Source: Terriglobia bacterium
GTDB taxonomy: Bacteria; Acidobacteriota; Terriglobia; Terriglobales; Acidobacteriaceae
Length of the DNA stretch: 64,000 bases
Direction of reading: 5' to 3'
Assembly (NCBI GenBank): GCA_020073385.1
Contig: JAIQFH010000034.1
Location: forward strand, 1-64,000
The translations under genes were made by a program, and so were the position numbers. Under the pieces are notes generated by a model, which did no database searches, had not been told where the DNA came from, and worked only from the letters and a program-made list of their open reading frames with translations. The first letter of the stretch is position 1. Every line of letters starts with the position of its first letter. This document shows positions 52,656 through 61,657 of this stretch, in pieces.

Positions 52656-54119
52656 ATGACAATGTCTCTCAAGGTTGTCGGTGCCCTCGTGTGCGCCGTT
52701 GCCAGCTATGCGCTGGCACAGGATGCGGCTTCTCCCAGTCCCGATGTCGCACAGCTAAGCCAGCAATTACAGCAGACGCGTGCTGAACTTAACGATTCCA
52801 AGCGGCAAATCGAAGAACTACGTCAGAGTCTGGAAGAATTGCGTCGACAGGTCCAGTCCGGCCATCCCGAGCCCGCGGCGCAGAATGTTTCAGAGCCCAG
52901 CGCTTCGGCGGCCGACCAGGATGTAGGTTTCCTTGCCGCAAAGATCGGCGAGTTGCATCAGGATAAAGTCGAGAGCGCCAGCAAATACCCAGTCAAGCTC
53001 TCCGGATTGATTCTCTTCAATTCGTATTGGAACAAGGGCTTTCTCGACATACAGGATCTTCCCAGCTTGGCGTTACCCAGCTTTCCGGGCGCGCCCGCCC
53101 CGAGCGTCGGCGCCACGTTGAGGCAAACCACGCTAGGTATCAACGCCGCCGGTCCGAAATTGTTTGGCGCAAGGACCTCGGGTGAAGCTGAGATCGATTT
53201 TGCGGGAGGAAGCCCCACAACGCCCTATGGCGTAACCGCCGGACTGCTTCGCTTGCGAACGGCTAAGGTCAGCCTCGACTGGACCAACACTTCACTCAGC
53301 TTCGGGCAAGATAGTCTCTTCTTCTCTCCTCTGTCGCCGACGTCGTACGCGACCGTGCTCGAGCCGGCGATGTCATGGTCGGGAAATCTTTGGGTCTGGA
53401 CTCCTGCCGTGGAAGTCACGCATCACATCAATTTGAGCGACGCGTCTTCTCTGGTGCTTCAAGGTGGCGTGCTCGATCCGCTGACGGAAGAGGTCCCAGT
53501 CTTCCAGGGATGTAATCCAACGGCTGGCGAAGCCACACGCTCCCCCGCCATCGCTGGACGCATCGCCCTCGACCATTCGAAAGGCGAGAAATTTCCGTTC
53601 ACGATCGGTTTCGGCGGATACCGCGCGAACCAGCAATATCAAACGTTCCCAACCATCGCGAGTTGGACGTTGAACTCCGATATCAAAGCGAATTTCGGGA
53701 AATATTTTGAATTGTCGGGGGAATGGTACACAGGACAAGCCGTCGGCGGTTTGGGTGGCGGCATTTGGGCCAGCGTCGTGTATCCGGAGCCTGTCGGACC
53801 GCACAGCTCGATCCATCCACTGCGCTCCACGGGTGGATGGGCGCAGTTGAAATTCATTCCCGCGAGCCGAGTTGAAATCAATGGCGCGTTCGGCCAGGAC
53901 GAAAACTACGGCAAAGATCTGCGTTTCTTCCCGTTCTCGTTTGATGCGAATGGCTTTCCTGCCATGCAGAAAAATCGAACGGACCTGGTGAATTTTATCT
54001 ATAAGCCCAGCTCAGTCCTGTTGTTCGCCGTCGAGTACCGGCACCTGTTTACGCTTCCGGCAGGTTTTGCCGGAGCGAAAGGCGATCAAGTAAATCTCGC
54101 AGCGGGGGTTCATTTCTGA
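52656..54119 (+). CDS. Outer-membrane porin-like protein with coiled-coil N-terminus
   Basis: A 487-aa exported protein. Signal peptide KVVGALVCAVASYALAQ, then a coiled coil of about 45 residues (VAQLSQQLQQTRAELNDSKR, QIEELRQSLEELRRQVQ), and a C-terminal beta-rich region of about 370 residues ending in Phe (NLAAGVHF), as for a barrel porin. The coiled coil may link to peptidoglycan or trimerise. ATG 52656 or ATG 52662. Followed immediately by a cupredoxin gene with overlapping stop and start (TGATG at 54117-54121). Confidence 0.8.
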   Translation: MTMSLKVVGALVCAVASYALAQDAASPSPDVAQLSQQLQQTRAELNDSKRQIEELRQSLEELRRQVQSGHPEPAAQNVSEPSASAADQDVGFLAAKIGELHQDKVESASKYPVKLSGLILFNSYWNKGFLDIQDLPSLALPSFPGAPAPSVGATLRQTTLGINAAGPKLFGARTSGEAEIDFAGGSPTTPYGVTAGLLRLRTAKVSLDWTNTSLSFGQDSLFFSPLSPTSYATVLEPAMSWSGNLWVWTPAVEVTHHINLSDASSLVLQGGVLDPLTEEVPVFQGCNPTAGEATRSPAIAGRIALDHSKGEKFPFTIGFGGYRANQQYQTFPTIASWTLNSDIKANFGKYFELSGEWYTGQAVGGLGGGIWASVVYPEPVGPHSSIHPLRSTGGWAQLKFIPASRVEINGAFGQDENYGKDLRFFPFSFDANGFPAMQKNRTDLVNFIYKPSSVLLFAVEYRHLFTLPAGFAGAKGDQVNLAAGVHF

Positions 54120-54799
54120 TGCGGGGCCTGCGTCTGCTGACGGTGATCTTCCTGAGTTGTGGCGCCCTCACAGCGCAGGACCTCACATTTCGTGGCAAGG
54201 TTGCAGTCGTTCATCGCTCCAGCCACAAGTCGGGCAGCGCCGACGTTGTAGTCTGGCTGACTCCGGCCCATCCAATCGAACCCGTAGTGGCGAGCCCTCC
54301 AGCGCGCCTCGTCCAGAAGGACAAACGATTTTCACCGCACGTCATTGCCGTTCGAGTAGGAACAGAAATCGAATTCCCGAACCAGGATCCGTTCTTCCAC
54401 GACGTGTTCTCGATCTATCGCGGCAAGCCTTTCGATCTTGGCCTGTATGAAAGCGGCACGACGCGGAAGGTGAAGTTCTCGCAACCCGGTGTGTCTTACA
54501 TATTCTGCAATATCCATCCGGAGATGAGCGCGGCGGTGGTCGCGGTGCCCACACCTCATTTCACCCTCACCAGCGAAGATGGCAGTTTTCAGATCGCTCA
54601 TGTGCCGCCCGGACATTACAAGATGGAATTCTGGTATGAGATGGCTTCGGAGGCAGAGCTGGCGTCTCTGGCTCGCGAGCTGGACATTGGACCGGACACT
54701 TCCGCCGTTTCTGCAACGCTGCACTCTTCCGACCTGCCTTCGCAGCATCTGGATAAGTACGGGCAGGAATACCCCAAAGACAAACCGAAAAGCTACTAG
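54119..54799 (+). CDS. Periplasmic cupredoxin (plastocyanin-like) protein
   Basis: A 226-aa exported protein with signal peptide RGLRLLTVIFLSCGALTAQ and a single cupredoxin domain. The type 1 copper ligands are His94 (PFFHDVFS), Cys130 and His133 (FCNIHPEM), and Met136. After it comes a carboxypeptidase-regulatory-like beta segment (FTLTSEDGSFQIAHVPPGHY). It probably carries electrons or copper for the upstream porin partner. Start and stop overlap by one base, so the two proteins are translated together. Confidence 0.88.
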   Translation: MRGLRLLTVIFLSCGALTAQDLTFRGKVAVVHRSSHKSGSADVVVWLTPAHPIEPVVASPPARLVQKDKRFSPHVIAVRVGTEIEFPNQDPFFHDVFSIYRGKPFDLGLYESGTTRKVKFSQPGVSYIFCNIHPEMSAAVVAVPTPHFTLTSEDGSFQIAHVPPGHYKMEFWYEMASEAELASLARELDIGPDTSAVSATLHSSDLPSQHLDKYGQEYPKDKPKSY

Positions 54800-54844
54800 A
54801 CTGTTCGAGCCGTCAGGCTCGCGTGGACGGTCACGAACAAAAGC

Positions 54845-54950
54845 GATAACCACGAAGGACACGAAGTATCACGAAGTTTTCTCTTCCTAAGCGTCTTCAT
54901 TTCAGGGGTCTTCCTTCGTGAACCTTCGTGCCCTTCGTGGTTTACGCTTT
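54845..54950. repeat. 'accacgaaggacacgaag' intergenic repeat
   Basis: AACCACGAAGGACACGAAG at the left and CTTCGTGCCCTTCGTGGTTT at the right face each other around a TCTTCCT-rich centre. The same family gives the short block at 5983-6012 and resembles the block CTTTGTGTCCTTAGCGGTT at 1727-1746. Confidence 0.75.
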
Positions 54951-54954
54951 TCGC

Positions 54955-55962
54955 CTACCTCATCGTCAATACGACACGAAACCGCGCCCTTCCGCTGATC
55001 ATCTGGTCGTAAGCCTCGGCAGCCTTTTCCAGAGGGTAGCGCTCGATCATCGGCCGCACACCACTAAAAGCACTGAACTCGAGCGTATCCTGCGAGTCTT
55101 TGCCCGTGCCCGAAGCCCAGCCGCGAATCGACTTGCGCCCGCCGATCAGCTGGAGCGGAGTCACCGTCAGCGACTCGAATCCCGCCCCAACGATCATCAA
55201 CGTCCCATTCGGACCGAGTCCGTCCACCAGAGCAGACATCGACTTCGAATCGGGGGCGGTAGCGAGAATAATGTGCGCGCCTCCCAGTTTCTTCAAGGCT
55301 TCAGCAGGGGGTCCGGCGTTGGTATCGACATACTCGTGCGCCCCCAGTTTCCTGGCGAGCGCCTGCTTGTCGGCTCCCCGTCCGATGGCGACCGTGAGAA
55401 AGCCCATTTGCCGAGCGAACTAAATACCCAGATGCCCCAGGCCGCCAATGCCTTGAACTGCGACGAGATCACCACCGCGAGCGCCTGAGTTTCGCAGCGC
55501 GTTGTAGACCGTAATGCCCGCGCAAAGCAAGGGCGCGGCCTCGTCCGCCGGCAGCTCGTCCGGCATCAGCGCGACCGCCTCAGCCGGCGCCACCATGTAT
55601 TCGGCATAGCCTCCGTCAAAATGTATGGCGGTAATCTTCTCGAACGCGCAGTTGACGAAGTCTCCCCGCCGGCAGGGCTCGCACTGGAAGCAATGGCCGC
55701 CATGCCAGCCGACACCAACGCGCTGGCCAGGCTTCCACTTTGTGACGTCGGGACCGATAGCATCGACGCGTCCCGCGATCTCGTGCCCCGGCACGCGCGG
55801 ATACTGAATGCCGGGCCAGAGTCCTTCTTTTACCAGCGCATCGCTGTGACAGATGCCGCACGCTTCAACTTTGATGCGAACCTGGCCGCGGGCGGGCTGA
55901 GGGATCGGGCGTTCGACGACTTCGAAACTTCCACCTGGCTTGCTGATTTGAACGGCTTTCAT
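54955..55962 (-). pseudogene. Zinc alcohol dehydrogenase interrupted by one amber codon
   Basis: A complete medium-chain dehydrogenase of 335 codons with one internal TAG at codon 181 (+ strand 55420-55422). Both halves are in the same frame: GGLGHLGI-stop-FARQMGFLTVA. Family members usually have Gln at this place, so a CAG-to-TAG change is likely. Catalytic zinc residues Cys38 (CGICHSD), His60 and Glu61 (GHE), structural zinc Cys91, Cys94, Cys97 and Cys105, and the NAD(P) region are otherwise intact. The start at 55962 is normal. It is a recent nonsense mutation or a sequencing error. Confidence 0.88.
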
Positions 55963-56126
55963 GGGGATCGATCCTTTCTGGATGGACTTCCGGAATGGCT
56001 AATGCGGCACAACTAGAGATGAGGCAACGTTGGTTGGGATGCAAAATCCCGAATCGGGACCCCAAATACATGAAGCTCGATGTTTGATCTTGAGAATTTA
56101 CCCAGGCACAAAATAGGCTCGAGTAA

Positions 56127-56199
56127 GGGCCCGTGGTGTAAATGGGAGCACGTCAACCTGTCCAGTTGGAAGGTGCGGGTTCGAGTCCCGCCGGGTCCA
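56127..56199 (+). tRNA. tRNA-Asp (anticodon GTC)
   Basis: A full 73-nt cloverleaf: acceptor GGGCCCG pairs with CGGGTCC, D stem GTGT/GCAC, anticodon stem TCAAC/GTTGG with loop CTGTCCA, and T stem GCGGG/CCCGC with loop TTCGAGT. Anticodon is GTC. No encoded CCA follows. Position 37 is C and the discriminator base is A, both unlike the usual Asp tRNA (A37, G73). Followed by hairpins and a terminator at 56319. Confidence 0.85.
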
Positions 56200-56226
56200 C
56201 GGCTCCCTATCGGTAGGGCGGCTGGT

Positions 56227-56254
56227 GGAGAGCTTTTGGACAGGGAAGCTCTCC
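56227..56254 (+). other. Hairpin downstream of tRNA-Asp
   Basis: GGAGAGCTT (56227-56235) and AAGCTCTCC (56246-56254) form a perfect 9-bp stem with a 10-nt loop. There is no T-run, so it is not a standard terminator; it may stabilise the tRNA precursor 3' end. Confidence 0.6.
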
Positions 56255-56318
56255 CAAAGTAATGTTGACTTCATGCAAGCTGTTTTCGATAATTAGACCG
56301 TACTGGACAGGTTGACGG

Positions 56319-56356
56319 CCCTGAACTGGAGTACAGTTCAGGGTTTCCTTTTTTTT
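56319..56356 (+). terminator. Rho-independent terminator of the tRNA transcript
   Basis: CCCTGAACTG (56319-56328), loop GAGTA, CAGTTCAGGG (56334-56343): a perfect 10-bp stem followed by TTTCC and eight T. It points to the right and ends where the oppositely oriented gltX stops (56357), so it separates the convergent transcripts. Confidence 0.88.
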
Positions 56357-57841
56357 CTAGGCGAGTTTCTGACTCGCGTCTTCAATCCGGGCCAGCGTCT
56401 TTTCTTTCCCCAACACTTCCAGCGTCTCAAACAACCCGGGCGCGTTCTTGCGTCCGCAGACTGCGACCCGAATGGGTTGGAACATCTGCCCGGCCTTCAC
56501 TCCGAGTTCCTGGGCAGCGGCGCGCAGGGCCTGATCCAGCGGATCATGCTTGAACTCGACATCTGCCAGCACGGCTTGCGCCTTTTGCAGGACTTCGAGA
56601 GCCATGGCGGCGTCCCCCTTTTGCGGGATGAGTTCGGTGGGGTCATACGGTGGCAACTTGTCCACGAAGAAGAAGTCCGCGGCGGTGAGTACATCGCGCA
56701 GCAGCTTGATGCGCTCGCGGATGAGAGGCGTAACCTGTAGCATCTTCTCGGGCGTGACGTTGAATCCGGCGTCGTGCACGATCGGTAGCAATCGCTGGCT
56801 GAGATCGTCGATAGCCAATCCCCGGATGTGCTCCGCGTTCAGCCACACGGCCTTCTGATCGAAAGTCTCCTCAGGTGTGGTTGCCGGTTCTTTGAAATTT
56901 ACAACTGCGTTCGCGCGGTTGATTCCTTCCAGTGAAAAGGCTTCAATCAATTCCTCCCGGCTCATTTTTGTACGGTCGTCTTTCGGCGACCAACCCAGCA
57001 GGCACAAGAAATTGATGAACGCTTCCGGCAGGAATCCCGCATCACGATAAGTCGTGACACTGACGACCGGACCATGGCGCCGCTTGGAAAGCTTCGTTCC
57101 ATCGGGTGCAACCAACAGGGGAAGGTGAGCGAACTGCGGCGGAGCGTATCCCGCGGCCTCGAAGATCAAGACATGCTTAAACGTGTTCGAAAGGTGATCC
57201 TGCCCCCGAATGATGTGGCTGATGCGCAGATCGGCGTCATCGGCGCAAGACGCCAAGTGATAAGTCGGCATGCCGTCGGAGCGCAGCAGCGCGAAGTCCT
57301 CAATGTCCGCCCCGGCCTTCATCTGCTCGCCGTAAACGGCGTCCGTGAAACGTACGACCTGCCCGGCGTCGCGGGGCACGCGGAAACGCAAGGCGAAAGG
57401 CTCACCCGCGGCTGCCCGCCGGTCGCTTTCCTCGCGAGACATTTCGCGCATCCCGGGATTGAAAAGCCAGGTTCCCTGGGTTCCGGACTTCTCGCTGTCT
57501 CCAGTGTGTGCGGGGGTGAAATCACGGTAAGCGAGGCCCCTCTGGAAGATCGCCTCCGCCATCTGCCGGTGCAGCGCACCGCGTTCTGATTGCTTGTATT
57601 CCTCGTCCCAGCCCAAGCCGAGCCATTTCAGGCCCTCAAAAATCGAGTTGACCGATTCGTCCGTATTCCGCTCGACATCGGTGTCATCGAGACGCAGGAT
57701 CATGGTTCCGCCATTCCGGCGGGCAAACAGCCAGTTGAATATGAAAGTTCGTGCGCTGCCTACGTGGAGAAAGCCGGTGGGCGAAGGGGCGAAGCGAACT
57801 CGAAGATTTCCTTGAGATGAAGAGCTCGGGGAGTCAGACAT
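56357..57841 (-). CDS. gltX: Glutamyl-tRNA synthetase
   Basis: A 494-aa class I synthetase charging tRNA-Glu. HIGH-type motif at [21 protein letters not shown]-type motif at [13 protein letters not shown], and an anticodon-binding helical C-terminal domain (about 330-494). Whether it also charges tRNA-Gln (with GatCAB) cannot be told. It starts with a Ser-rich tag ([11 protein letters not shown]). Monocistronic and convergent with the tRNA-Asp gene. Confidence 0.96.
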   Translation of the reverse strand: MSDSPSSSSQGNLRVRFAPSPTGFLHVGSARTFIFNWLFARRNGGTMILRLDDTDVERNTDESVNSIFEGLKWLGLGWDEEYKQSERGALHRQMAEAIFQRGLAYRDFTPAHTGDSEKSGTQGTWLFNPGMREMSREESDRRAAAGEPFALRFRVPRDAGQVVRFTDAVYGEQMKAGADIEDFALLRSDGMPTYHLASCADDADLRISHIIRGQDHLSNTFKHVLIFEAAGYAPPQFAHLPLLVAPDGTKLSKRRHGPVVSVTTYRDAGFLPEAFINFLCLLGWSPKDDRTKMSREELIEAFSLEGINRANAVVNFKEPATTPEETFDQKAVWLNAEHIRGLAIDDLSQRLLPIVHDAGFNVTPEKMLQVTPLIRERIKLLRDVLTAADFFFVDKLPPYDPTELIPQKGDAAMALEVLQKAQAVLADVEFKHDPLDQALRAAAQELGVKAGQMFQPIRVAVCGRKNAPGLFETLEVLGKEKTLARIEDASQKLA

Positions 57842-57978
57842 GATCGAACTTTCGATGTTACGGGCCGGAAAAAGACATCGTCAAGCTGGCTTCGCCGCCT
57901 GGCGTTTTTCGTGCAACCCTTTGACACGAAAAGAAATCGAAGGCGGACACTGTACTTAAATTCTATTGAGTTCGGATG

Positions 57979-58010
57979 CATGGTTGTGAAACCATGGGAC
58001 ACAAGTTTCC
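57979..58010 (+). promoter_or_regulatory. Structured leader before the c-di-GMP enzyme gene
   Basis: CATGGTT (57979-57985), GTGA loop of GNRA type, AACCATG (57990-57996), followed by GGACACAAG. It lies 60 bp upstream of the GGDEF/HD-GYP start. The order of a GNRA-capped stem and then GGGAC-CAAG recalls the 3' half of the GEMM c-di-GMP riboswitch, but the 5' half with its conserved CAGGGCAAA is not visible. Treat as an unassigned hairpin. Confidence 0.35.
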
Positions 58011-58058
58011 CCCCGAAAGTGAGCCGGCGACTCTGGCTAGCTGTCTAACGCCGACCCT

Positions 58059-61000
58059 ATGAATAGTGTCGTCATCACTACCGCCGTAGTGCCCGGGTTC
58101 GTTTCGGTTCTGCTGTTTCTCGTCTTTACATATCTTCACGAGCAGAGCCGCCAACCCTACTTCCGTGCATGGCAACTGGCGTGGGCAGCCTACTCGCTGC
58201 ATTATGTGCTCGACACGTTTCCGTCGTCTTCGGTGGCGTTCTTCATCAGCCAGCTTTTCCTGGTCGCAATGGCGCTATGCATTTTCGTGTCCACCAGGCT
58301 GATGCGAGGGCCTTCGCAATTCCGCTGGTACGACGCCGCGGTGGGGGCCGGCGGAGTGATCCTCGCGCTCCTCACACTGCACGGCCACATTATCTACGGC
58401 GTATTTCGTCCCGATGTTCAACCCGCGATCCAGTTGGGTATCGGGCTTGCTGCCATCCTGTTGTACTCCTCGGCAGTTTTCTATGTGAACGGCCACAAGC
58501 GCGGATCGCTGGCCTTCCAGGTGTTGGCCTTTGCATTGGCTCTCTGGGGCGTGCTGATGGGAGTCGGACAGATCCAGAATCCGTGGATGGAGATGTTCGG
58601 CAACGCCAGCCGGCTTTTCGGCCCGGTTCCCCAGATGCTGCTGGGCATCGCGATGGTCATGGTGTTGTTCGAAAACCAGCGCAATGCAGTACAGGAGAAT
58701 ACTCTGGCGCTCTCGACGCTGGGAGCCGACCCGCGCCGTCTGCTGTTTGCCGAGGATCTTGTGCCGAATATGCAAGCCGCGCTGGAACGGCTGCGAACGG
58801 CCCTGCCCATCGACCGCGCCGCCATCGTGATCAGTGAACGCTGGCGTGGCCTGCTGCCCTCGGTACAACAGAATTTCCCGTCCGGTTTTCTGGAAGCGCT
58901 CGAAACCACCGGCGCCGGAGATTACATCTCGGAACTCGCTTTTCGCCACAGCGGCATCTACACGGTGCACGATGTTGCAGAAATGACCGAGCCGCTTCCC
59001 GTGGGATACAGGGAAGCATTTTCCGAATTCAAGCGCATCCTTGCCGAAGCCGGCGTCAAGCATCTGACAGCCGTCAACCTGCAGACTCGCGACCACAATT
59101 TCGGCGTCATCCTCTTTCCACATGCCGAGCGCCGTGCCTTTGGCTCGTCCGGTCCTCGCCTGATGGTTGGATTGGCACTGCAGCTTGGCCTCACGCTCGA
59201 GAACTACGTGCTCAGCCATGATGCCTACCGGCGCACCAAAGAATACGAACTGCTGACCGAGATCGGAAAGGCCATCAGCTCGCGTCTCGATCAGGACGAA
59301 ATCCTTCGCACCATCCAAGTCGAATTGGGACAAATCTTCGACACCAGCCACTTTTACATCGCCTTCCAGGAGGCGGAAGAGATCCGATTTGAACTGGAAG
59401 TGCGCGACAATCGCGAGCTTCCCAAGCGCACTCGGGAACTACGAAATGCTTTCACCGAGTATGTCATCCGGACAGGCGAACCGCTGCTGATTCGCTCCGA
59501 TCTGGAAGCCACGCGCCAGCGTCTGGGCATCTCTCACGTTCCGAAGCGACCGGCAAAATGCCTGATCGCGGCCCCGATTTTTCTGGGGAACAAAGCCTCG
59601 GGAATTATGGTCGCTATGAATCCCGACCGCGAATTCGTCTTCGAGCAGCGCGACCTCGACGTGCTGGTCACCGCCGCAGGACAAGTCTCCGTCGCGGTGG
59701 AGAATGCTCGCCTGTTTGCGGACGAGCAACGGCGTTCCCGTCAACTGGCATTCCTCAACAACATCTCGCGGACTGCCATTTCCAGCGACGATCCGGTTCA
59801 CATGCTGACCGAGATTGCCGGCGAAATTCAAAAGAATTTCAGCTTCGATCACATTGGAATCGGCCTGTTGGACAGGGGAACGAAGGAAGTAGAAATCAAG
59901 GCCGAGGCAGGAGTGACGGCTCACGCCACCGGCAAACGCATTCCCCTCGGCACCGGCATCCTGGGCAGGGTCGCGCGCACGGGCGAGCGGGCTCTCGTCC
60001 AAAACGCTCTTCCGGGGAATCTGACGAGTATCCTTCCTGAAGCGCGGGCTGTGCTTTGCATCCCGATCACCTATGGTGAGTCGCTGCTCGGGGTGCTCAA
60101 TGTCGAAAGCCGCAACGAGAACGCGTTCTCGCCGCAGGATGTGTTGATCCTGAATACGCTGGCGGATTTACTCGCAACCGCCCTGCACAACGCCTTCGTC
60201 TTTCAAAAACTCCAACAGCAGTCCATCACTGACGGCCTGACCGGAATCAAGACGCGCCGCTTTTTCTGGGAAGCGCTGTCGGCGGAGTGGAAGCGCGCCT
60301 CACGCTCGGGACGGCCTTTCTCAGTGGTCCTCATCGACCTGGACAAGTTCAAAGAGGTGAATGATACCCTGGGTCACTTCGAAGGTGACCTGGTGCTCGC
60401 ACGCGTGGGCCGCTTGCTGGAACAGAAATCGCGCCAGTCGAACGTGGTCGCTCGCTATGGCGGCGATGAGTTCATCGTGCTCATGCCCGAAACCGGGTCC
60501 GAACAAGCGCAGGTGCTGGCCGAACGCCTGCGCCAATGGCTGGCCACCGATCCTATGTTGGCCGAACATCACATCACGGGCAGTTTTGGGGTGGCAAGCT
60601 TCCCCATGCATGGCTTTTCCATCGAAGATGTCATCCGCGTCGCCGATGCCGGCATGTACGTCTCCAAGCGTTCGGGCGGCAATCTGGTCTCGACCGCGCA
60701 GGAGTATGTCGAAGGCGAGGACTTCGCCCGCCAGCGCCAGCAGATTTCGGCCTACATCGAAGGCTTCCTGCAGCGTGAACGCACCGGGCCGGAACAACTT
60801 GAGGAACTGACCTCCACATTGTTCAAACTGTGCGGCGGGGAGCAAGACTGCAAAGTGCAGTTGCTCAGAGAAGCCATCGAATCCCTGAGCCGAGCCGCTG
60901 AGTCCCGCGAAGTTTCCACCGCGGGACATGGCGACATGGTGGCTCGCTACAGTGAAGTCATCGCCCGCGCCTTAGGCCTGTCGTCAGAAGAGACTGCGGA

Positions 61001-61439
61001 TCTTGTTTTCGCAGCACGCGTTCATGACGTGGGGAAGATTTTCGTTTCGGAGCAGATCCTCAACAAACCGGGACCGCTCACGGACGAAGAATTCTTTCAG
61101 GTGAAGCTGCATCCCCACATCGGAGCCGAGATCGTGGGAAAGATCCCGCACTCTGACATGATGCGCGAGGCGATCGAGCACCATCATCAGCGCTTCGATG
61201 GCTCAGGATATCCGGATGGCCTTCGCGGCGAACAAATTCCACTCTGGGCGCGCATCATCGGACTCGCCGACGCCTACGCCAACATGGTCACCGAGCAGTC
61301 GTTTTCTGCCGCCCGAACGCCCGATCAGGCGTTAGACGAATTGTCGAAGATGAGTGGCACCCGCTTCGATGGCATGCTCGTGCGCCTGCTCATACGCGGA
61401 CTGAAAGCGGAGCGCACTTCCTCAAGCCCCGGCGTTTGA
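58059..61439 (+). CDS. Membrane GAF-GGDEF-HD-GYP c-di-GMP enzyme
   Basis: A 1126-aa signalling enzyme. About seven membrane helices (residues 1-215, VVPGFVSVLLFLVFTYLHEQ onwards) are followed by three GAF-like domains (about 240-395, 400-560, 570-725), an intact GGDEF domain (GGDEF at 801-805, diguanylate cyclase) and an intact HD-GYP domain (HD at 989-990 in ARVHDVGKIF, GSGYPDGL with GYP at 1050-1052, phosphodiesterase). Both activities look preserved, so the protein could make and break c-di-GMP, with GAF domains choosing which. Monocistronic. Confidence 0.93.
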   Translation: MNSVVITTAVVPGFVSVLLFLVFTYLHEQSRQPYFRAWQLAWAAYSLHYVLDTFPSSSVAFFISQLFLVAMALCIFVSTRLMRGPSQFRWYDAAVGAGGVILALLTLHGHIIYGVFRPDVQPAIQLGIGLAAILLYSSAVFYVNGHKRGSLAFQVLAFALALWGVLMGVGQIQNPWMEMFGNASRLFGPVPQMLLGIAMVMVLFENQRNAVQENTLALSTLGADPRRLLFAEDLVPNMQAALERLRTALPIDRAAIVISERWRGLLPSVQQNFPSGFLEALETTGAGDYISELAFRHSGIYTVHDVAEMTEPLPVGYREAFSEFKRILAEAGVKHLTAVNLQTRDHNFGVILFPHAERRAFGSSGPRLMVGLALQLGLTLENYVLSHDAYRRTKEYELLTEIGKAISSRLDQDEILRTIQVELGQIFDTSHFYIAFQEAEEIRFELEVRDNRELPKRTRELRNAFTEYVIRTGEPLLIRSDLEATRQRLGISHVPKRPAKCLIAAPIFLGNKASGIMVAMNPDREFVFEQRDLDVLVTAAGQVSVAVENARLFADEQRRSRQLAFLNNISRTAISSDDPVHMLTEIAGEIQKNFSFDHIGIGLLDRGTKEVEIKAEAGVTAHATGKRIPLGTGILGRVARTGERALVQNALPGNLTSILPEARAVLCIPITYGESLLGVLNVESRNENAFSPQDVLILNTLADLLATALHNAFVFQKLQQQSITDGLTGIKTRRFFWEALSAEWKRASRSGRPFSVVLIDLDKFKEVNDTLGHFEGDLVLARVGRLLEQKSRQSNVVARYGGDEFIVLMPETGSEQAQVLAERLRQWLATDPMLAEHHITGSFGVASFPMHGFSIEDVIRVADAGMYVSKRSGGNLVSTAQEYVEGEDFARQRQQISAYIEGFLQRERTGPEQLEELTSTLFKLCGGEQDCKVQLLREAIESLSRAAESREVSTAGHGDMVARYSEVIARALGLSSEETADLVFAARVHDVGKIFVSEQILNKPGPLTDEEFFQVKLHPHIGAEIVGKIPHSDMMREAIEHHHQRFDGSGYPDGLRGEQIPLWARIIGLADAYANMVTEQSFSAARTPDQALDELSKMSGTRFDGMLVRLLIRGLKAERTSSSPGV

Positions 61440-61493
61440 TGTTGGCATTGAGATTCTTGCCGCTCCAGAAAATTTCTGAACATGTCCCTACAG

Positions 61494-61594
61494 TTGTCAT
61501 TCCGAAACGGCGTAGCCGATGAGGAATCTGCTGTCGCCTGCAGCGTAACGATGCGGGCCACGAGCAGATTCCTCCCTCCGGTCGGAATGACAAA
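61494..61594. repeat. TCATTCCGA-type inverted repeat copy
   Basis: TTGTCATTCCGAAACGGCG at the left and CTCCGGTCGGAATGACAAA at the right, with GAGGAATCTGCT and AGCAGATTCCTC inside. The first half, through CTGTCGCCTGCAGCG, matches 8518-8566 almost base for base, over about 45 bp. Confidence 0.88.
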
Positions 61595-61657
61595 TGCACG
61601 GTGGCTGACGACGGTCCGCTGGTTCCCCGCGCGCCCGATGCGGTAGGCTATTCGGTC

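Noticed and set aside
58275..59351. 358-codon minus-strand frame within the GGDEF/HD-GYP gene
   Set aside because: Antisense shadow; no domain, no ribosome site.
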